The notes under the pieces were generated by a model. It searched no databases. It saw only the letters and a list, made by a program, of their open reading frames with translations, and had not been told where the DNA came from. A stretch of 64,000 bases of DNA from an uncultured Saprospiraceae bacterium (GTDB taxonomy: Bacteria; Bacteroidota; Bacteroidia; Chitinophagales; Saprospiraceae), in the NCBI GenBank assembly GCA_937139495.1, contig CAKZQC010000028.1, positions 1-64,000 of the forward strand, given 5' to 3'. This document shows positions 54,999-63,782 of the stretch, piece after piece (position 1 is the stretch's first letter; each line of letters starts with the position of its first letter). The position numbers and the translations under genes are program-made.

Positions 54999-56543
54999 CT
55001 ATACGTCTGTTGGTGACTTTTGAATGATTGCCTTGATATTTTGACCATCTCTTAACATTATGATACCTGCATACACTAGTAAGAGCAATAAACTCGCTAA
55101 ATAGTTTGCCCAAGGATTGACCACAGATAAGAAAGGGTAAATGATTTGACGATGCAAAAAGTAAATTCCCACGGCTATCAAGATATAACTGCCAATTTTG
55201 ACAATATCATACGGAATAGGGTAATGTTTCTGCCCTAGCACATAAGCAGCCCCAACCATAAATACATAACAAATCAAGGTAGCCCAAGCAGCCCCCAAAT
55301 AGCCCGCATAGCCCCAGTCCATAAATAAAGGAATCAGTATTAAGTTGGCACTAATCGTAATCACTGCTCCTGTCACAGCTATGTAAGCACCGTACTTGGT
55401 CTGTCCACTCAACTTGAACCAAATGGCAACATTGTAATACAAGCCCAAAAATAAATTGGCAAGCAACAAAATAGGCACAATCACTAAACCTTCTCGGTAG
55501 CTTGCTGCTACAAAATGCTGGGCAATATCCATAAACAGCATCACGGCCAAAAAACCAAAGCAGCCCACCAACGCAAACAAAAAAGCAATTTGAGCGTATA
55601 GTTTTCGTGCAAAAGCCTTGTTGGCATTCCTAAAAAAGAAAGGCTCTGCCGCATAATTGAACGCTTGCGTAAACAGATTCATTAAGATGGCAATCTTGTA
55701 ACAAGAGCCATAAATCCCCAATTGTGTGAGTCGATAATCAATGTCACCTTCTAGCAAGTTTTTGAGAAGGATTCTATCCAATACCTCATTGACAATACCC
55801 GCAAAACCCGCAAAAACTAACGGCAAACTATACCAAAACATTTGCTGAAAAAGTACCTTATCAAACTTGGGAGGTGCTATCGTTTCGTCTGCCCCAACAG
55901 CAACAGGACGCTTATAGAAATAGGTAGGCAATAATAATAAAAAGGTGACACCACTGGCTATTAGATTGGCTACAAATACGTACGCAATGCCCATATCTGC
56001 ATGATACCAATCTGGAAAATAGACAGGCATGACACTCAAAAAGAAAAGTACTAGCCCAAGATGTATAAACAAATTGAGTAGCTTAATTCCTGCAAACCGA
56101 ACGGCTTTGCCTTCCAGTCGAAGCAAAGCGAAAGGCACGGCACACAGGGCATCAAAACCTAATATTAGGGCAAACCAAACTACATAAATAGCATGGTCTG
56201 GATATTCCAATACATTGGCAATAGGTTGCGCCAAAAGCACCAACAGCACCGTCAAGATAATGCTAGTTCCCACTAGTGCCATTTTTGCTGTTTGGTAGGC
56301 AGTAGGTCGCTGCTTGACATCGCTCCCAAACTTAAAGAAAGCCGTTTCCATGCGGTAGGTAAAAATAACCATCAGAAAGGCTGTCCAAGCATACAAATCG
56401 GACTGAATGCCTATTTGTGCTTGGTCGTTGGCAAAAACACGCGTCAAAAATGGTGTTAGAAAAACGAAAGTGAGTACTCGACCCAAAATAGAGCTAAGAC
56501 CATAGAGTGCAGTTTCGCCTGCTAGTTTTTTGAGTAAAGACAC
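54999..56543 (-). CDS. Polysaccharide flippase (Wzx/MOP family)
   Basis: 514 residues with about 13-14 membrane helices. The N-terminus LLKKLAGETALYGLSSILGRVLTFVFLTPFLTRVF is typical, cited here by its opening KKLAGETALYGLSSILGR. The internal FAGFAGIVNEVLDRILLK segment is typical too. It should flip undecaprenyl-linked glycan across the inner membrane for O-antigen or exopolysaccharide. The start is GTG; no ATG lies nearby. Confidence 0.9.
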   Translation of the reverse strand: MSLLKKLAGETALYGLSSILGRVLTFVFLTPFLTRVFANDQAQIGIQSDLYAWTAFLMVIFTYRMETAFFKFGSDVKQRPTAYQTAKMALVGTSIILTVLLVLLAQPIANVLEYPDHAIYVVWFALILGFDALCAVPFALLRLEGKAVRFAGIKLLNLFIHLGLVLFFLSVMPVYFPDWYHADMGIAYVFVANLIASGVTFLLLLPTYFYKRPVAVGADETIAPPKFDKVLFQQMFWYSLPLVFAGFAGIVNEVLDRILLKNLLEGDIDYRLTQLGIYGSCYKIAILMNLFTQAFNYAAEPFFFRNANKAFARKLYAQIAFLFALVGCFGFLAVMLFMDIAQHFVAASYREGLVIVPILLLANLFLGLYYNVAIWFKLSGQTKYGAYIAVTGAVITISANLILIPLFMDWGYAGYLGAAWATLICYVFMVGAAYVLGQKHYPIPYDIVKIGSYILIAVGIYFLHRQIIYPFLSVVNPWANYLASLLLLLVYAGIIMLRDGQNIKAIIQKSPTDV

Positions 56544-56586
56544 TTTTATTTATATTTATTAGCAACTAAAATATTGAACAAATCTA

Positions 56587-57159
56587 CTATTGTTGAGCCA
56601 AATCAACGACATATATTCTTACAGGAATTTCTTGTTGTATGACTTCTTTTTGGCTGTTTTCCAATGCTTGATAAGCACGATCAAAACGAGTAATAGCCGC
56701 CGCTTCCCACAAGTCCATATAGGCACTTCTGGTTGCTTTATCGAGCTGGGCATATACAGCAGCATTTGTTGTCGAATTATAGACAACAGCGACCATAGCT
56801 TGCGTTGGTTTTTCTGCCATTTCGTCTTCTTGACTAATAACAAACTGCCTTACTAAGCCCCTTATTTGTTCTATTTGTATAGGGTTCCGTCGAGCGGTAA
56901 TGCTCCCATCGTCCGCTACTTTGATAGCGAGCATATCTCGTTTTTCTACTCGTATCGTTGGAGCGTCTTTCTGATAAGGTGCCAAGGTAGTTTTGACTTC
57001 CGCCAATTCCGTTTCCCACGCATTTTCGACAGTAGCAACCTTGGCTGGTTGTTGCTCGACTTGAGGCGGCATTACTATAGGCTGTTCAGTCGTAGAATTA
57101 GTTTCGGACGTACAACTAATCGTCAAAAAAACGATGGCAACTGTTAGACACTTAAACAT
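56587..57159 (-). CDS. Lipoprotein with ExbD-like periplasmic domain
   Basis: 190 residues. A lipoprotein signal (LTISC, Cys 16) and a Pro/Gln/Thr-rich linker lead to a domain (about 60-190) that matches the periplasmic part of Bacteroidota ExbD: VEKRDMLAIKVADDGSI, IEQIRGLVRQFV, EKPTQAMVAVVYN, and AYMDLWEAAAITRF with a terminal IPVRIYVVDLA. The membrane helix with the proton-carrying Asp of ExbD is absent, and no exbB or tonB is adjacent. It cannot be a normal motor subunit. A TATATTTG box lies at 57238-57231. Confidence 0.75.
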   Translation of the reverse strand: MFKCLTVAIVFLTISCTSETNSTTEQPIVMPPQVEQQPAKVATVENAWETELAEVKTTLAPYQKDAPTIRVEKRDMLAIKVADDGSITARRNPIQIEQIRGLVRQFVISQEDEMAEKPTQAMVAVVYNSTTNAAVYAQLDKATRSAYMDLWEAAAITRFDRAYQALENSQKEVIQQEIPVRIYVVDLAQQ

Positions 57160-57344
57160 ATTTATTTTTTTATGACTTGTTTTGAAAGTTATTAATTGTC
57201 ATGCTATAGAATACTCCTGTACTCAGCCTGCAAATATACAGTATGTTTATAAACCACTTCCTCCCTAAACTATTTTATTTTTTTGTAATTTTAGGTTACT
57301 AATCACTTTTATCCCCATTTAAAATAAAAAGGATCTTCTTGCTT

Positions 57345-57902
57345 ATGCCTAAACAACCTGACATTCTTGCACAACTTCGTGGTGGTCAAAACAAAAAAGC
57401 GATTGCGACTCTCTATCAGTACTATCCAATGATTCGTCAGTTGGTGTGTACCAATGGCGGCAATGATGCCGATGCACAGGATATATTCCAAGAAGCACTC
57501 TTGGTACTATTTCGCAATGCCCAAAAAGCAGATTTTGAGCTAACCTGTGCCGCCAGCACTTACCTATACAGTGTTGCTCGATTCATGTGGAAAGATAGCT
57601 TGCACAAAAAAAATAGAGCCGTAGAGCTCCAAGAAGATCACCCCGTTATACGAGTAGAGTTTGAGGATACACTAGAGCAACAAGAAACCATTCGACAAAA
57701 AAATACTACGCTGCAAGCTATTATTGAGCAGTTGGGCGATAAATGCAAAAAAATACTCACCGCCTATTATTACCAAAAAATGAGTATGCAAGAAATAGCA
57801 ACCCAACTCAACTACAGCAGTACCAACAGTGTCAAAACTCAAAAATATAAATGCTTGGAGCGTGCCAAAAAAATGGCAACTACTACCAACAAATTTGCCT
57901 AA
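57345..57902 (+). CDS. ECF-type RNA polymerase sigma factor
   Basis: 185 residues from the ATG at 57345. Region 2 is DADAQDIFQEALLVLFRNAQ with YLYSVARFMWKD. Region 4 is LGDKCKKILTAYYYQKMSMQEIATQLNYSSTNSVKTQKYKCLERAK, quoted here by its ends, a normal helix-turn-helix. Followed after 21 bases by its likely membrane anti-sigma factor. Confidence 0.92.
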   Translation: MPKQPDILAQLRGGQNKKAIATLYQYYPMIRQLVCTNGGNDADAQDIFQEALLVLFRNAQKADFELTCAASTYLYSVARFMWKDSLHKKNRAVELQEDHPVIRVEFEDTLEQQETIRQKNTTLQAIIEQLGDKCKKILTAYYYQKMSMQEIATQLNYSSTNSVKTQKYKCLERAKKMATTTNKFA

Positions 57903-57923
57903 TTAGCCTTTATTAAACTATAT

Positions 57924-59414
57924 ATGCGTCCAGACCTTGAACATATCAAAAAGATAGAGGATTTTTTAGCAAAAAAATTACCTCCTGCCGAGCAAGCTCA
58001 ATTCAAAAAAGAGCAGCAACAAAACCCCCAACTCCAAAAAGAAGTACAGTTGCAACAAGATTTGGTTCATCAAATCCAAGAAATGGCGTTCTTGGAAGAG
58101 GTACAAGCCTATCAGCAGACTTACGGCAAAACCCGAAAAACTAAAAAATGGTGGTGGTTGGCTCTCTTTGTCGCCACCTTGCTTGCTATTTTGGTAGGAA
58201 TATTATTTTGGGGTAGCAGAGGAGAAGATAGCGTATCTTGGTTTTCTAGCCTTGATAACAAAACAGAACAATCCACAGATGGAGAACTGCCTAATCAAGG
58301 GGGAACAGAGCCACAAGCCGAGCCCGCTACAAGCAATACAGTCACAGCAGATCCTACCAATAACGATTTGACTACCACTCCCAATAAATCTATTCGCAAT
58401 CCTTTTGTAGTGCCTTTTGAGCAACAAACCATTAATAATAGCAAGGGCAGTACGATTCGTATTCAAAATTCCAAAACGGTTATTCATATTCCTGCCAAAG
58501 CGGTACTTTCTGCTGCGGGCAAATCTATATCAGGTGATTATACGCTTCGTTATCGAGATTTCAGGACACCTGTCCAACTGATGTTTAGCGGTGTGCCAAT
58601 GCACCAAAACGACAGCAGCCGATACAGCTCCAACGGTATGCTCGAAGTAGTCGCCTACCAAAATGGTCGAGCCTTAACGATGAATCCCCAACACTTGATT
58701 ACGGTAGATTATGAAGTTAATGGCTACTATACTCCTTCATTGGACTGGAGTCTGTATCAAGATGATAACAAAACTTGGAAGGTCATCGAAAGCGTCGCCA
58801 TGCCGCTTCCGCTTACCGCTCAACAAAAAATGGCAGCAGCTGAAAAAGCAGCAAAAGAACGATTGGAAAAAATTAGAAACACCGCACAAACCGCTAGTGA
58901 CAGTGCCAATATAGACGCAGATGAGAATACAATCAGTATGGGCATGACATTGACTCCGATCAAGCAGTCAAAAGATACTGTTGCTAAGCGGCACTTTGTG
59001 CAGCATCGCAGCAATCCCAAACTAATCAAGGGGCTAAAAATGGCTACTTTTGGGGTCTATAATTGTGGCAATCGCTACACAGTCGCCAATCAATTGCTCG
59101 TACGAGCAACCTATATTGATGCACAGCAAAAACCGATTGAACAGGCAGATATTTTGTCGATTATTGATTTGGATTATTGGGCAGCTTATAGCTTTGAGCC
59201 AACTCAATTTTTGTGCAACCACAAAGCAAAAAATATATTCTTGCTCTGGACAAAAAAAGGCGAATTATACAGCTATTACAGCCGTCAGCCATTGCCCAAA
59301 GGCAACAAAACAGTCCACCAATACACCTTCAAGATGCAGAAGTTATCGCCCAAAATATATTCGTTAACTGCCTTACAGCAATACATTGACGAAGTACAGG
59401 AAGAGCAAAACTAG
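57924..59414 (+). CDS. Membrane anti-sigma-factor-like protein with large outer domain
   Basis: 496 residues. The cytoplasmic helical start (IEDFLAKKLPPAEQAQFKKE, then EVQLQQDLVHQI) is the usual Bacteroidota anti-sigma head. One membrane helix at 76-97 follows. The periplasmic part has a low-complexity linker and then a beta-rich domain (about 150-320: VVPFEQQTINNSKGS, IPAKAVLSAAGKSISGDY) as seen in ZU5-like or DUF domains, plus a C-terminal module. It probably senses envelope state and holds the sigma factor. Confidence 0.75.
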   Translation: MRPDLEHIKKIEDFLAKKLPPAEQAQFKKEQQQNPQLQKEVQLQQDLVHQIQEMAFLEEVQAYQQTYGKTRKTKKWWWLALFVATLLAILVGILFWGSRGEDSVSWFSSLDNKTEQSTDGELPNQGGTEPQAEPATSNTVTADPTNNDLTTTPNKSIRNPFVVPFEQQTINNSKGSTIRIQNSKTVIHIPAKAVLSAAGKSISGDYTLRYRDFRTPVQLMFSGVPMHQNDSSRYSSNGMLEVVAYQNGRALTMNPQHLITVDYEVNGYYTPSLDWSLYQDDNKTWKVIESVAMPLPLTAQQKMAAAEKAAKERLEKIRNTAQTASDSANIDADENTISMGMTLTPIKQSKDTVAKRHFVQHRSNPKLIKGLKMATFGVYNCGNRYTVANQLLVRATYIDAQQKPIEQADILSIIDLDYWAAYSFEPTQFLCNHKAKNIFLLWTKKGELYSYYSRQPLPKGNKTVHQYTFKMQKLSPKIYSLTALQQYIDEVQEEQN

Positions 59415-59435
59415 TCCGCTAAGAAGCTCCCTAAA

Positions 59436-60593
59436 CTATACGATAGGAATGACTTGCTTGCGCAAAATATGATGGATTTGGATAGACGCATCTAGAAGCA
59501 AAATACGTGGATTGCCGTTGCGTTCTACATGAAAAGCCGTTTCATCAAACAACTGAATGAGGGATTGCATTTGTGCTACGCCAATAACTTTGAGCATATT
59601 TTGGGCGGTCTTTAATTCTTGCTGTTGTAGGCGTACCGCCAATGCTCCACCACCCAATTTTAGGCTCAAAAACTCTTTGAGAAAATACAAACCATAATGC
59701 AGGAATACAATTTGGTCTTTTCTGCCCATCTTTATATAATAGTCTTTTTCGGTGTGCTTGCCACTCACAATCGCTTCTACCCACCTGACCATTTCTCTCG
59801 GCTTGCCTTGATAACAAGCACGCAGCCAATCGACAAAAATAGCTCCGTTGTTGTCGTCCATATCTTCCGTCAACTGTCGAGCTTTGTTATAGTTGCCTTC
59901 CGCTAAATAAGCAATGGTTTTTGCTTTTTCGGCAGGTATCTGCAACTCTTCGATGAGTTGCGTAGCAATCAAGCTATCGTCCAATCGAGGAATATTGACC
60001 AGCTGACAACGAGAAAGAATGGTATTTAGAATCTTGCCTGACTGCTCGGACACCAACAAAAACAAGGTATTGGGTCGAGGCTCCTCTATGAGTTTGAGCA
60101 ATCGATTGCCTTCATTGCCCAAGTATTCGGGCAACCAAAGAATCATTATTTTGTACCCACCTTCTGTTGATTTGAGACTCAGACGATTCACAATAGACAC
60201 ACATTCATCTTTGGTAATATTTCCTTGCTGGTTTTCTGCTCCAATCGCTTCTAGCCATTCATTGATACCCAAATAAGGATTTTGCAAAACAGCAGCACGC
60301 CATTCTTTGATAAAATCGGTGCTTATTTTTTTGCTACCAATAGTAGGATAAGAAAAGTGCACATCGGGGTGTACAAGCTTTTTATTTTTTTTGCAGCTGG
60401 GGCAATCACCACAAGCATCGGTCGCTGTGGGTGCATCACAGAGTATGTATTGAGCGTAAGCCAAGGCTAGCCCCAAGGCACCATTACCTTCCTTGCTGAC
60501 CAATATCTGAGCATGAGCCGTACGATTAGCCTGATGTGCCTCGATCAAGTGCTGTATTACTTTTTGATGACCCAATACTTGCTGAAATAACAT
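59436..60593 (-). CDS. holB: DNA polymerase III delta-prime subunit
   Basis: 385-residue clamp-loader subunit. The N-terminal ATPase-like domain has QILVSKEGNGALGLALAYA in place of a full P-loop, so it is a non-hydrolysing subunit. A zinc module C-x-C-type (ACGDCPSCKKN with the earlier Cys of ILCDAP) follows. The sensor-1-like ILSRCQLVNIPRL segment is clear. Complete. Confidence 0.9.
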   Translation of the reverse strand: MLFQQVLGHQKVIQHLIEAHQANRTAHAQILVSKEGNGALGLALAYAQYILCDAPTATDACGDCPSCKKNKKLVHPDVHFSYPTIGSKKISTDFIKEWRAAVLQNPYLGINEWLEAIGAENQQGNITKDECVSIVNRLSLKSTEGGYKIMILWLPEYLGNEGNRLLKLIEEPRPNTLFLLVSEQSGKILNTILSRCQLVNIPRLDDSLIATQLIEELQIPAEKAKTIAYLAEGNYNKARQLTEDMDDNNGAIFVDWLRACYQGKPREMVRWVEAIVSGKHTEKDYYIKMGRKDQIVFLHYGLYFLKEFLSLKLGGGALAVRLQQQELKTAQNMLKVIGVAQMQSLIQLFDETAFHVERNGNPRILLLDASIQIHHILRKQVIPIV

Positions 60594-60687
60594 GAATAGT
60601 TGGTGTTAGATAAACTGGTTGTGTAAAAATTATTGCAAATTGCATTCGTGCCTATATGCACTATTTCGATGCGATAGGCTGCCATTA

Positions 60688-60719
60688 TTGCAACTCTATA
60701 CTATATTTGTGGTTATAAA
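60688..60719 (+). promoter_or_regulatory. Bacteroidota-type promoter of queD
   Basis: TTG at 60688-60690, a 21-base spacer and TATATTTG at 60712-60719. Predicted start near 60726, 30 bases before the ATG. Confidence 0.7.
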
Positions 60720-60755
60720 AGTAGTATTATATTTAGGGAAACTAAAAACAAAGGT

Positions 60756-61166
60756 ATGTATATTTCTGTATTTCGCAAAGCTCATTTTAATGCCGCTCAC
60801 CGCTTGCACAATCCGAAGTGGTCGGAAGAAAAAAACAAGGAGATTTTTGGCTTATGCAATAACGTTCACTATCATGGTCACAACTACGATTTGGAAGTCA
60901 AAGTGAGTGGCGAAGTGGATCCCGACACGGGCTACTTGATTGATTTGAAATATCTATCCGATATTATCAAAGATAAAGTAGAAAACAAGCTAGACCACAA
61001 GAATTTGAATATAGAAGTAGCCGAGTTTGCAGAACTCAATCCGACTGCCGAAAATATCTGTTATGTTATTTGGCAAATACTGCGTGCAGAACTCGCTGCT
61101 AAATTTGATTTGGCAGTCCGACTCTACGAAACGCCACGTAATTATGTCGAATATGAGGGAAAATAA
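60756..61166 (+). CDS. queD: 6-carboxytetrahydropterin synthase / PTPS family
   Basis: 136 residues. Zinc ligands H15 (FNAAHRL), H40 and H42 (HYHGHNY) and catalytic C34 (FGLCNN) are in place, and the terminal LYETPRNYVEY holds the pterin-anchoring Glu. It makes the pterin precursor of queuosine; 6-pyruvoyl-tetrahydropterin synthase activity cannot be excluded by sequence alone. No other que genes are in view. Confidence 0.9.
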   Translation: MYISVFRKAHFNAAHRLHNPKWSEEKNKEIFGLCNNVHYHGHNYDLEVKVSGEVDPDTGYLIDLKYLSDIIKDKVENKLDHKNLNIEVAEFAELNPTAENICYVIWQILRAELAAKFDLAVRLYETPRNYVEYEGK

Positions 61167-61248
61167 CAACTTATCACAAAAAAACGTTTTTTAGACCAAA
61201 AAGAATTACCTTTGTGGCTATAATCTTGGCTATCAGTCTTAATTCCAC

Positions 61249-62262
61249 ATGAAAAAAAATGCCCAAAATTACTTGCTGTGGATATGTATTACCATATCTA
61301 GTCAGGTCACTATCATAGTGGCACAGCCTTCTTTCACGCTCAATGGTTCTACTATTGTGGTGGCGGAGAATTGTTATCGACTAACCTCTCATAAGGTCGG
61401 CAATGATGTGGGCAGCATTTGGTGCGAAACACCCATTGGGCTAGACAATGCCATCGAATTTCGTTTTGCCGTCAATCTTGGCTGTAGCAAATATGGTGGC
61501 GAAGGGATAGCCATGGTCATGCACACTTCCGAACAGAAATATGATGCACTCGGCTGCTCTGGCTCAGAAATGGGTTTTGGGGCTTCCGCCAATTGCGACG
61601 CGATTAGTCCCTCTTTTGCAATAGAAATAGACACCAAATTCAATAGAAACCACAAGGATCTTTATCAGCCTCATTTGGCACTCGTCAAAGATGGCAAACT
61701 CAATCAACCGCTTATACCTCCTGTACGTGCCAAAACCTACGGCAAGGACATTCGAGATTGCGAATACCATACGGTCTGCGTTCAGTGGACACCTTCTACA
61801 CAAGAATTAGTCATTTATTTTGATGACGAAAAGCGAATTACCTACAAGAAAGATCTCATCAATGATATTTTTGATGGGCAAAAAGATGTCTATATTGGAT
61901 TTACGGCTAGTACGAGCGACGAGCCCAATATGCAAATGGTTTGTATTCAGTCGTTGCTACTCCAAGTAGATGCAGAAATAGAAAAAACACGTTCCTTTGA
62001 GCAGGCTATTGGCATTTTTCCGAATCCACTTAAAGAGAAATTGACCATTGATGTCAATCTCAAAGAAGAACAAGATGTGCAAATGCAGCTCTACGACAGC
62101 ACGGGCAAGCTCATCTACGAAATCCCTATGCACGCCACCCAAACCAAAAAATATTACTTCAATATGCCAGGATTACCCTCTGGGGTCTATTACGTAACGG
62201 TCACCAACGGCACCGATAGAGTCAGCAAAAAAGTAGTACACATCTCCTCTGTGCGAGCATAG
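61249..62262 (+). CDS. Secreted L-type lectin with T9SS sorting domain
   Basis: 337 residues with a signal peptide (to about 25). The lectin domain (about 28-245) shows the legume/L-type pattern: FTLNGSTIVVAENCYRLT, SIWCETPIGLDNAIEFRF, GGEGIAMVMHTS, IEIDTKFNRNHKD and YIGFTASTS. The C-terminus is a type A sorting domain (IFPNPLKEK, YDSTGKLIYE, LPSGVYYVTV). It probably binds glycans outside the cell. A TACCTTTG -7 box lies at 61207-61214. Confidence 0.88.
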   Translation: MKKNAQNYLLWICITISSQVTIIVAQPSFTLNGSTIVVAENCYRLTSHKVGNDVGSIWCETPIGLDNAIEFRFAVNLGCSKYGGEGIAMVMHTSEQKYDALGCSGSEMGFGASANCDAISPSFAIEIDTKFNRNHKDLYQPHLALVKDGKLNQPLIPPVRAKTYGKDIRDCEYHTVCVQWTPSTQELVIYFDDEKRITYKKDLINDIFDGQKDVYIGFTASTSDEPNMQMVCIQSLLLQVDAEIEKTRSFEQAIGIFPNPLKEKLTIDVNLKEEQDVQMQLYDSTGKLIYEIPMHATQTKKYYFNMPGLPSGVYYVTVTNGTDRVSKKVVHISSVRA

Positions 62263-62284
62263 TTTATTAATCAGAAGTATCCAA

Positions 62285-62351
62285 TCCAAAGTCGGAAGTA
62301 TTTTATTGCTACCAATTGGCAACCTTCCGACTTCCGACCTTGAACTTTGGA
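62285..62351. terminator. Second heptamer-like inverted repeat between convergent genes
   Basis: Nested stems AAGTCGGAAG (62289-62298) with CTTCCGACTT (62324-62333), and TCCAAAGT (62285-62292) with ACTTTGGA (62344-62351). The sequence is built of the same GGAAGTC-like units as the element at 40099-40167, and also sits between convergent genes. Confidence 0.6.
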
Positions 62352-62358
62352 CTTTATC

Positions 62359-63501
62359 CTAATCTACAATCATCGTTGTTTTGTCTAATTCCTGCTGTCT
62401 GGTATGAGCAGGCAATTCTCTGTATTCGTATTGTTGTGTACGAAGCTGTGGCTCAAAACCTGCCTCTGCAATCGCTTTTTGGATACCATCTGCCGTGAAA
62501 CGGAAAGCTGCTCCAGCTGCCGATACTACATTTTCTTCTATCATAATAGAACCAAAATCATTGGCACCAGCATGCAAGCACGCTTGTGCTACTTGTTTTC
62601 CTACCGTCAACCAAGAAGCTTGAATATTGACCACATTGGGCAGCATAATTCTACTCATGGCTATCATACGAATGTATTCGTCGCCAGTATAAGTATCACG
62701 CTTTTTAGTTAGCTTTTTCAGAATCGTATCTTCGTCCATGAACGGCCACGGAATGAACGCTAAAAAGCCTTTGGCGTTGGCTGGTTTTTTGTCTTGTACT
62801 TCTCTCAACCAAACCAAGTGTTCCATGCGTTCGTAGTTGGTTTCGATATGTCCAAACATCATGGTAGCACTTGTCGTAATATCTAATTGATGTGCTGCTT
62901 CCATGACTTCTAGCCATTCCTTGCCTGTACATTTACCTCTAGAAATACGACGACGTACACGGTCGTTGAGTATCTCCGCCCCTGCTCCCGGCAGTGAATC
63001 CAAACCTGCTTCTTTCAAGGCTCGCAATACTTCTATATGGGTTGATTTTTCGAGTTTGGTAATATGAGCTATCTCTGGTGGTCCTAATGCGTGCAGCTTC
63101 AAGTTGGGGTACAATCCCTTTAGTTCCTTGAATAGCGTGCAGTAATATTCCAGCCCCAAATCGGGGTGGTGACCGCCTTGTAGTAGTAGCTGTTCGCCAC
63201 CAAACTCAAACGTTTCTTCTATCTTTTGTTTATACTCTTCTATGGTTGTCACGTAGGCTTCTGGATCCTTGGGGCGACGATAAAAATTACAGAATTTGCA
63301 GTTGGCAATACATACGTTAGTTGTATTAGAATTGCGATCAATTATCCAAGTCACTTTGTTGTGAGGGACGTGGTATTTTTTGATTTTGTCCCCAACATAC
63401 ATCAGCTCCGCAGTCGTAGCATTTTCGAATAAAAAAACGCCTTCGTCTGCGGTTAAATGTTCTAGTTTTAAGGCTCTTGCCAATAAGTTATCTACTTGCA
63501 T
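62359..63501 (-). CDS. mqnC: Cyclic dehypoxanthine futalosine synthase
   Basis: 380-residue radical SAM enzyme of the futalosine menaquinone pathway. The cluster motif is C64-x3-C68-x2-C71 in VCIANCKFCNFYRRP. MqnC-specific features include LLLQGGHHPDLGLEYY, GAGAEILNDRVRRRIS, TSATMMFGHIET and GFLAFIPWPF, which separate it from MqnE. Starts at the ATG at 63501; the upstream TTG is unlikely. Confidence 0.94.
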   Translation of the reverse strand: MQVDNLLARALKLEHLTADEGVFLFENATTAELMYVGDKIKKYHVPHNKVTWIIDRNSNTTNVCIANCKFCNFYRRPKDPEAYVTTIEEYKQKIEETFEFGGEQLLLQGGHHPDLGLEYYCTLFKELKGLYPNLKLHALGPPEIAHITKLEKSTHIEVLRALKEAGLDSLPGAGAEILNDRVRRRISRGKCTGKEWLEVMEAAHQLDITTSATMMFGHIETNYERMEHLVWLREVQDKKPANAKGFLAFIPWPFMDEDTILKKLTKKRDTYTGDEYIRMIAMSRIMLPNVVNIQASWLTVGKQVAQACLHAGANDFGSIMIEENVVSAAGAAFRFTADGIQKAIAEAGFEPQLRTQQYEYRELPAHTRQQELDKTTMIVD

Positions 63502-63536
63502 AATTACAACTTTCAATTATTTCTGAATCTTTTGAA

Positions 63537-63567
63537 CAAAGTTACATTATTTTAGACAATCAATCAA
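63537..63567 (-). promoter_or_regulatory. Bacteroidota-type promoter of mqnC
   Basis: On the minus strand TTG (63567-63565, with further TTG copies nearer), a 20-base spacer and TAACTTTG (63544-63537). Predicted start near 63530. Confidence 0.6.
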
Positions 63568-63610
63568 CAGAAGTGTTCAAAATAAGCTGCTTTTTGATGT
63601 AGTTTTCACG

Positions 63611-63774
63611 AGAGTTCATTACGAATGGAGTTGTATGGAAGTGAAGAGAGAGATTTTTTTGAATAGTGAAATAAACGCACAGACTCATAGCCTTAGCTAT
63701 GAATTCGAGCATTTATGATACTAGTCGAAAAAAGATATTTTCTTTGCTATACAAATTTATTCGTAATAAACTCT
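63611..63774. mobile_element. Long imperfect palindrome, MITE-like
   Basis: The ends AGAGTTCATTACGAAT (63611-63626) and ATTCGTAATAAACTCT (63759-63774) are inverted copies with one mismatch. Imperfect pairing continues inward for about 60 bases per arm, and the centre is a short perfect hairpin (63685-63691 / 63696-63702). No reading frame. It could be a non-autonomous element or a large RNA hairpin between mqnC and dtd. Confidence 0.55.
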
Positions 63775-63782
63775 ACTAATAC

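Noticed and set aside
59436..60593. Broken ATPase because the P-loop is degenerate
   Set aside because: Delta-prime subunits commonly lack a working P-loop; the rest of the protein is intact.
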